A stretch of DNA of 15,000 bases from Chrysomallon squamiferum (lineage: Eukaryota; Mollusca; Gastropoda; Neomphalida; Peltospiridae). The notes beneath the pieces are model-generated. The model did not search any database and had not been told where the DNA came from. It saw only the letters and a program-made list of their open reading frames with translations. The stretch covers positions 11,284,949 to 11,299,948 of the forward strand of contig CM022669.1 in NCBI GenBank assembly GCA_012295275.1, in the 5' to 3' direction. Both the position numbers and the translations under genes were made by a program. Shown here in pieces: positions 9,933 to 15,000 of the stretch. The stretch's first letter is position 1; each line of letters starts with the position of its first letter.

Positions 9933-9959
<27 letters not shown>
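9933..9959. repeat. T27 homopolymer
   Basis: An uninterrupted run of 27 T. It could be the reverse of a retroposon A tail, but no element body or flanking duplication is evident. Confidence 0.95.
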
Positions 9960-9962
9960 ACA

Positions 9963-9976
9963 GTTGTCACGGTAAC
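9963..9976. promoter_or_regulatory. RFX X-box-like palindromic site
   Basis: GTTGTCACGGTAAC differs from the canonical GTTGCCATGGCAAC at three positions and keeps both half-site ends (GTTG and GTAAC). It lies just after a T27 run at 9933-9959. Confidence 0.3.
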
Positions 9977-10016
9977 CAACTCTGCCCACACCCTAAGGCA
10001 TCATCAAACTGTACAG

Positions 10017-10331
10017 ATATTGGCCAAGATTATATTTATCACCATTTGTTTTGTTATTTTGGTCATATCTACTACAACATTGTATGTCTGTGATTATGGC
10101 CAAAATTATGTTGTAGTCATTGCCTCAGATTTTGTGATTATAAGGCTATAAATATATCAGTTTGCCTATATTCAACAGTCATAGCCTTTTAATTTTGTGA
10201 TTTGGGTCATCAATAAAATATCGATCTTTCCTTTATCCTATAATATTGTGATTTTGGCCACAAATATAATATCATTCTTGCCTGTTTTCAACAGCTTTTG
10301 CCTATTTTATTTGTGATTTTGGTATTTTCTT
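10017..10331. repeat. Diverged array anchored on TGTGATTTTGGCCA
   Basis: TGTGATT starts at 10089, 10133, 10196, 10247 and 10312 (spacing 44, 63, 51, 65). It is often followed by TGGCCA or GGTCA and AATATAAT-like sequence, and then TTGCCT...TTCAACAG. Weaker units (TATTGGCCAAGATTATA, TTTTGGTCATATCT) extend it upstream to about 10017. Length varies between units. Confidence 0.6.
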
Positions 10332-11002
10332 TGTATAGAAAGAATTTTCTCAGAGGAAAAGCAAACTGAAGATTTCTCAAAACAAAATAACTTTACTGGG
10401 AAAGTTTTCGAAAAAAATTCCAAACCACAAGTAATTTATAAATAGATATATATTATTAAAAATCCAGAAAATGTGAAATTCAGTAGAATCCAAAGAAACT
10501 TTAAAAAAAAAATTTAATCATTAAATAATAATATAGTTATATTTCCCTTTTATCAAATGAAGAAATTCTCAGTTTCAAAAATTTGAAAATTAATATTTAA
10601 ATATTTAATACAAATCCACAATCCATTATTTTTAATTTTAATTTTTTAAATATTTATTTATTATTTATAGATTTAATTATTTTATTTTATTTTATTTATT
10701 TTATTTATTTTATTTTTCTTATAAAACTTCACTAATGTAATTATGTGAAGAGATATTCCATCAGATTAATCTGTATATGTTATAATATATAATCTGTATA
10801 AGTTACAACTATAATTAATGCTTTTATTAGAAACAAAATAATGTATTTTTTTTTTAATAACATTGTCTTGCTTAAGTTTTAGAAATGAAATGTTATAAAA
10901 ATATTTTTTTTTATTGTGCAGACCATTACTGTTTGAAGGAATCTGCTCCAGGCTGAATATTTATTATTAAAAATTTCCAAGAGAATCTTGTAGAACTAAT
11001 GT
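10332..11002. other. AT-rich DNA with a (TTTTA)n stretch
   Basis: TTTTA/TTTA repeats lie at about 10677-10718. No gene is recognised. Confidence 0.6.
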
Positions 11003-11118
11003 TGAATCCCAAAATCTCAATTTCAGATGGTTAAATCTCTACAGTTCATTTTCTGAATGGTGAATCACAATATCTCACTTTCAAAGGCTTCCTTTTGCCA
11101 TGACAGTTTCTGTAATAA
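11003..11118. repeat. Diverged duplication with 58-bp offset
   Basis: GAATCCCAAAATCTCAATTT at 11004 matches GAATCACAATATCTCACTTT at 11062, and each is followed by CAGATGG or CAAAGG. Two copies are recognised. The spacing resembles that of the array at 8863-9095, although the sequences differ. Confidence 0.5.
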
Positions 11119-11211
11119 AACATTCACACCATGGTTTATCATGGTAGAAGTGTTCAGAACATTTTGTGCATTTTTGTAACATTGTTTCTGAATTGCTTCT
11201 GATCCACAGAG

Positions 11212-11257
11212 CTTAGTTCACACATTTTAAAATGTCTTAGTTCACACATTTTAAAAT
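11212..11257. repeat. 24-bp tandem duplication
   Basis: CTTAGTTCACACATTTTAAA followed by AT occurs at 11212 and again at 11236 with no differences in the shared 22 bases. This suggests a recent slippage or duplication event. Confidence 0.93.
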
Positions 11258-11859
11258 TTTTTTTAAAATTATTCTTCTTTTATTTTTGTAGCTTGCACAG
11301 TCTCTTGTAAAGTTTAGAAAACAAGACTATGATGTTTTTTTTTTTTTTACATAACAATAATAACAATGACTAATGAATGATAATTCAGATTCTAAATATG
11401 GTTGTTTTGTTGTTGTTTTTTTTTTTTTTTTTTTTGTTGTTTTTTCTAAGTGGAATTTGTTATGGTAGAGATGAAAAATGAATATCATTCATATCATTTT
11501 CATGTTTCTAAAATAGATTTCAGATCTATGCAGGTTTGTAACCAGGGATGTATGGACAAAGATGAGATTTTCTGGAAAAACAAATCTACAAAAGGTTATC
11601 CTAATCTATGAATTTGTAGAAAATATACATTTTCTATTAACAGTTTTACAAATGTATATTACCTCACAACCCTCACAGACCCTCACAACCTCACAGTAGA
11701 TTTATCTAAATCATGTGTCCATCTGTCAATCTGTCTTTCCAGAAATGTGAATAGTTTTAAAAACATGAAGTCCCAGTTCCTTATCTTTCCTGAGTTATTT
11801 GAATCTTTGCTTTACTTTCCTCATATAGCCATTGTTTTGTTGTGTGAAGATGCATTTTT
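11258..11859. other. AT-rich DNA downstream of the minus-strand gene
   Basis: T-runs occur near 11335-11349 and 11416-11435 (with flanking TTG steps). A short CCTCACA-type direct repeat cluster is at 11662-11697. If the minus-strand gene uses distal poly(A) sites this would be its extended 3' UTR. Minus-strand AATAAA near 11284-11279 is one candidate. No coding exon is recognised. Confidence 0.5.
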
Positions 11860-12080
11860 TCTTCTGATTTGAAGAAATTCTCTTCTGATTTAGACAAAAT
11901 TCTCTTCTGATTTAAAGAATTCCTATTCTGATTTCAAGATTTTTCTCTTCTGATTAAAAGAATTTCTTTTCTACATAAAAGAATTTCTCTTCTTATTTGA
12001 ATTATTTCTTTTCACATTTGAAGATTTTTTTTTTCTCCTCAGTCAAAGAAGTTCTCTCTCATTACAAGAATGTCTCTCTT
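11860..12080. repeat. Regularly phased diverged array, 21-22 bp, about 9-10 units
   Basis: CTTCTGATT-type cores start at 11861, 11882, 11904, 11925, 11947, 11968, 11989 and 12010. The steps are 21, 22, 21, 22, 21, 21 and 21. Each core is followed by a variant of TGAAGAAATT or AAAAGAATTT. Two or three weaker units continue to about 12080. Spacing is held much better than sequence. The array lies 80-300 bases beyond the predicted poly(A) signal of the minus-strand gene. Confidence 0.8.
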
Positions 12081-12159
12081 ATGGCACTCATTTCTGACTG
12101 TGCCAAATGATATACAAAAATGTTCTATTTGTACAAAACGAAAAAAACAAAAAAAACAC

Positions 12160-12165
12160 TTTATT
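12160..12165 (-). terminator. Poly(A) signal AATAAA
   Basis: The plus-strand TTTATT reads AATAAA on the minus strand. It lies about 162 bases after the stop codon. It is followed (minus strand, 12159-12125) by GTG, a run of eight T, G, a run of seven T, then CGTTTTG. That is a U/GU-rich stretch like a classical downstream element for cleavage and polyadenylation. The combination is better than an isolated AATAAA, which is common by chance in DNA this AT-rich. Confidence 0.6.
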
Positions 12166-12169
12166 TACA
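12162..12169 (-). promoter_or_regulatory. Possible Pumilio (PUF) binding element overlapping the poly(A) signal
   Basis: The minus strand reads TGTAAATA, an exact match to the PUF consensus UGUANAUA. It lies within the predicted 3' UTR and shares bases with the AATAAA hexamer. An eight-base match in AT-rich DNA can arise by chance, so its function is only inferred. Confidence 0.3.
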
Positions 12170-12326
12170 GAATTTTAAAAATATGTACCCATTAGTGGCG
12201 CAACTCTCTTTCTCTGGCAAACAGCCTGCAAAGAACAATAACTCCGATTGCTTTGGCTTCTCTGACAAGAGTTTGCTCCCTTGAATGCACTTTCTGGCTT
12301 ACTTCAAATGTCTTGATTCCATTTGG

Positions 12327-12493
12327 CTACGTGATCTGGTATGATGACACCAACATCATACAAACAACTACAACAGCACTAGTCAATAATAGATGAAGCA
12401 CCACATTGCTGTGAAATGTCTGTGAACACGACACCCCAGACCCAAATGGATGTTTATTTGATGCATCTTCATCTTTGCCATTGGGAAATGTCC
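12327..12493 (-). CDS. Terminal coding exon of an unidentified GPI-anchored or single-pass membrane protein
   Basis: On the minus strand, TTTCTTTCTCATTACAG gives a canonical splice acceptor with AG at 12495-12494. The exon starts at 12493. Its first two bases (GG) finish a codon begun in the previous exon, so the intron is phase 1. The open frame then encodes 54 residues (12491 down to 12330) and ends in TAG at 12329-12327. Residues 1-29 are polar (TFPNGKDEDASNKHPFGSG...). Residues 30-48 are strongly hydrophobic (VVLHLLL...VVVVCMMLV), and the frame ends with SSYQIT. Small residues at 17-19 (GSG) and 21-23 (SCS) are plausible GPI attachment (omega) sites, with a short polar spacer before the hydrophobic block. 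Known background: C-terminal exons of this form occur in GPI-anchored surface proteins such as IgLON/lachesin-type Ig proteins, and phase-1 introns are common between extracellular modules. The family here is only a guess. A type I transmembrane helix with a six-residue cytoplasmic tail is the main alternative. The other two frames after the acceptor stop sooner (after 34 and 7 codons). Upstream exons lie outside the window. Confidence 0.72.
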
Positions 12494-12510
12494 CTGTAAT
12501 GAGAAAGAAA
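12494..12510 (-). promoter_or_regulatory. Splice acceptor (3' splice site) of the terminal exon
   Basis: Read on the minus strand the site is TTTCTTTCTCATTACAG. It has an almost uninterrupted pyrimidine run and ends in ACAG, with the exon starting GGACA. It sits at the edge of a clear shift from AT-rich, CA-repeat intron to a less AT-biased exon, which supports its use. The upstream intron spans at least 12494-15000. Confidence 0.72.
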
Positions 12511-12542
12511 AGCAGTATGTATTATAATGTTAATTCTAAATT

Positions 12543-12611
12543 TTGCTAGAACACATGCACAAATACACATGCAGGATCATCCAGATAGCACATGTATATA
12601 TACATGCACAG

Positions 12612-12681
<70 letters not shown>

Positions 12682-12892
12682 ATATATAATCATATACAAT
12701 AACACACACATACATATACAGGCACACAAACATACACATTTTTGACACACACACCATTCTTACAAAAACACACACACATACTTTCATCTACCTTAAAACA
12801 GCATTTCCATTCAGTTACACAAACACACCTATATACACAGATACACATGCAGACAAACACAGAAACACACACACACACACACAAACAACATA
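12543..12892. repeat. CA-rich microsatellite region
   Basis: The densest part is about 12612-12680, with CA units broken by AAAC steps. Imperfect CA/TA/CATA sequence continues, with gaps, to about 12892. Open frames in both strands are Thr-His or Cys-Val repeats. It starts about 50 bases upstream of the acceptor, in the intron of the minus-strand gene. Confidence 0.95.
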
Positions 12893-13942
12893 CAGACAAA
12901 ACTATCATTTAGACAAATTACAGATTATTCATAAACACATAATTTTAAATGAATTTTTCACTGTCTATCACACAAGTTGAGTGACAGTATTAACAACATA
13001 AACTATAATTTACAAGAGGCAAAGCAGTAGTAAATGAATAAACTTTATTAATAGTTTTGTCTTTTAATCCAGCCATTTTTATATTACTTAATTTTTCTGT
13101 TAGCACTGAATAGACTGAAGAACATCAGAGCTGGAGGAAACTACCACAGAATAACATAATAATATATTTTTTTAAATTTTAAATTATTTTTTTGAAGGAT
13201 GATATAAACCATTCTATGATTGCATATCATAACAAATCTCTCTTTTTTCTTTAATTTTCTTTCCATAAAATGTTTATAGTAGCATTTCCAAGTTATGATA
13301 TATTTGAAAATAATGATTATAATGATTCAAAATTGTTTAAAAATTCCAAAGAGTAACTACAGTCTATTGCCTTGTTAATGCTGTTTTAATGCTGTTATTA
13401 GGGATTAATATTCTAACTATATTCTAAACATCAAAGGCGAAATAATAATAAAAAAACAATTTGAAATAAGCTTGAAATAAACAACAGTAGAACATACAGA
13501 AAACAAATAAACAATCTAGATTTTCATATTTTCAAATTTTCTATTCATGATAAAGATTTTTAAAACCCACATTGTGATTTAGTCAGTAAAGATTGTTTGT
13601 TTTCACTGTTTGTGAATTTTTCATGCCAGAAAATATTTGAATTTAGTGTCAGTTCATTTTGTTTTTAATGAATTCAAATATTCTTCTAAATATTTAATAC
13701 AGTGAAGTTCTTTTTTTTTTCTTTTTTTTCAGGTATTTACATGTGAATTCAGTTTGTAATTGCTGAACTAGCAAATAACTAATCAAAATTGAGATTTTTA
13801 AAATGTAAAAGGAAGAAATATTTTTTAACTTTAAAATGTCAAATTTTTTAAAGTCTTAAATACGCTTTTAAAGGCAGTAATGGCTATGATTTATTTTCTG
13901 TAGAGATTAAAAAAAAAAAAAATTCAACTTCAGAATGTCATC

Positions 13943-13980
13943 AATAAATAAATAAATTAATTAATTAATTAATTTATTAT
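13943..13980. repeat. (AAAT)n to (TTAA)n tract
   Basis: AATAAATAAATAAA passes into five TTAA units and then TTTATTAT, so the tract is nearly palindromic. Confidence 0.93.
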
Positions 13981-14148
13981 TCTCATATTCTTATAATTTA
14001 TTGACATAGATAAAATATTTTATTATGGTTAATTTTGTTAGAAGGAAAAATACCAGAAAATAATGTTTTTATTTTTACAAAAACAAAAATAACAAATACA
14101 GTTTATTTTACAGCTGGAATTTTTATATATGTACTGGTAGAATTTGTT

Positions 14149-14300
14149 TTTCTTTTATTTTATTTAATTAATTATTTAATTATTTATTAATTTATTATAA
14201 AAAATAATAATTACCTATCATTGTATTTAATCATTTGTTTTATGTTTTATTTATTATTATTATTATTAGTTTATTTATTTATTTTGTTTGTTTGTTTGCT
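14149..14300. repeat. TTTA/TTA/TTTG low-complexity tracts
   Basis: ATTT/AATT steps span about 14149-14205. (TTA)n and (TTTA)n span about 14246-14285, followed by (TTTG)n to about 14299. Confidence 0.85.
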
Positions 14301-14508
14301 TCATTCATTTTTATTTTATTTTTTATTTTAGGAGATGGTTTATTTTAGTCTTTTTTTTATTGTTTATTAACTTTTTAATTAATTTGTCAATAAATGTGTA
14401 ACAGATTTTCTTCTTTAATTATTTTTAAAATATATTTCTATATAATTATTAGGAATCTATTAATACAGAAAAATGTTAAGTAAATAATGGCCCCTATATA
14501 TTTTAACA

Positions 14509-14518
14509 ATTATTATTA

Positions 14519-14549
<31 letters not shown>

Positions 14550-14660
14550 TTTTTTATTATTGTTATTGTTATTATTATTATTAATTTTGTATTATTATTT
14601 ATTACTATTATTATTATTATTATTACTATTATTGTTATTATTATTTATTAATTAATTATA
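14509..14660. repeat. (TTA)n/(TTTA)n compound microsatellite
   Basis: TTA units at 14509-14533 pass into TTTA units to about 14552, then TTA with GTT and ACT interruptions to about 14660. A small separate (TTA)n is at 14873-14890. Confidence 0.95.
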
Positions 14661-15000
14661 AAAATATATATTACAAAATAAACCAAAAAGATTTCACTTG
14701 TTTACAGACAACAATTCTAAGAACATGCATAGTTAGTATATATATATTTTATTTATCTACATAACACAATAACATACCCTTCCCATACAGACGAATATAT
14801 CCTGCAAGCATGAAATATAAAAAATATTTATCAGTTACAAAACTACATACATACACAGACATATCAACAAGTTATTATTATTATTATTATCTTTCTTCAT
14901 TTTGTAGGGAAAACAGGACGAAAATATGCAACATTTTTGTAAACATGATTATTTGTTTTCTAAACTGGATTTTTGTAATACCTTTGTCAAATTCAGTTTC

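Larger units (their letters stand above)
12140..12326 (-). other. 3' UTR of the terminal exon
   Basis: After the TAG stop, about 155 bases of less AT-biased sequence run on the minus strand down to a consensus AATAAA at 12165-12160. A cleavage site would be expected about 10-30 bases beyond it, so the low-coordinate boundary given here is approximate. Base composition drops back to very AT-rich DNA just past the signal, which fits the end of the conserved transcript. Longer isoforms are possible: another AATAAA occurs on the minus strand near 11279-11284. Confidence 0.55.
12511..15000 (-). other. Intron of the minus-strand gene (part), AT-rich
   Basis: If the acceptor at 12494 is used, everything from 12494 to the window end is intron, because no other minus-strand exon with flanking splice sites was found. 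It contains the repeats listed separately. 12893-13942 holds no recognised feature beyond AT-rich DNA. Confidence 0.5.

Noticed and set aside
12527-12908. Open frames over the CA-rich region on both strands
   Set aside because: Thr-His and Cys-Val repeats from CA/TG microsatellite; the region is better read as intron next to the acceptor.
13715-13732. Plus-strand T-rich acceptor-like site ending TTTCAG
   Set aside because: No open frame of note follows, and polypyrimidine-AG combinations are frequent by chance in this T-rich DNA.
14881-14908. Plus-strand acceptor-like TTTCTTCATTTTGTAG
   Set aside because: It is on the opposite strand to the supported gene and lies at the window edge, so no exon can be defined.

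Overview
This is a very AT-rich, repeat-dense eukaryotic (animal) sequence with no sign of prokaryotic gene organisation. The density of (TTA)n, (TA)n, (CA)n and (AAAT)n microsatellites, the many diverged tandem arrays and the long gene-poor stretches fit an invertebrate genome of mollusc or cephalopod type. That assignment is an inference from base composition only; no species-diagnostic gene is present.

The one feature with good support as a gene is on the minus strand at about 12.14-12.49 kb. A clean splice acceptor (pyrimidine tract, then TTACAG) is followed by a 54-residue open frame that ends in TAG. The frame consists of a hydrophilic, Gly/Ser-containing spacer and then about 19 hydrophobic residues and a six-residue tail. 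This is the architecture of a GPI-attachment signal, or of a final transmembrane helix. A compact 3' UTR follows, with AATAAA and a U/GU-rich downstream element. The window therefore seems to hold the last exon of a membrane-anchored surface protein. The rest of the gene should lie beyond base 15000, across an intron of more than 2.5 kb. The gene itself is not identifiable from this exon.

Layout: 1-180 is a perfect 41-bp minisatellite. 430-900 is a less AT-biased island with a weak plus-strand exon candidate. 1107-1388 is a compound microsatellite. 1390-2700 is plain AT-rich DNA, and 2714-2835 is a diverged array of about 21 bp. 2880-3340 is a second less AT-biased island. 3790-3945 is GT-rich. 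4890-5245 is a diverged array of about 155 bp. 5590-8370 holds several long AAT/TTA tracts and a tandem duplication of about 195 bp. 8870-9060 is a diverged array of about 60 bp. 9297-9976 has four palindromic sites resembling RFX X-boxes. 10017-10331 is a TGTGATT-anchored array. 11860-12080 is a diverged array with very regular 21-22 bp spacing, just downstream of the gene's poly(A) signal. 12327-12493 is the terminal exon. 12500-15000 is the intron, with a long CA tract and several TTA/TTTA tracts.

Most long open frames here are translations of microsatellites (poly-Ile/Tyr, poly-Leu, poly-Asn, Cys-Val) and are not annotated as genes. No tRNA, rRNA, CRISPR array or intact transposon was recognised.
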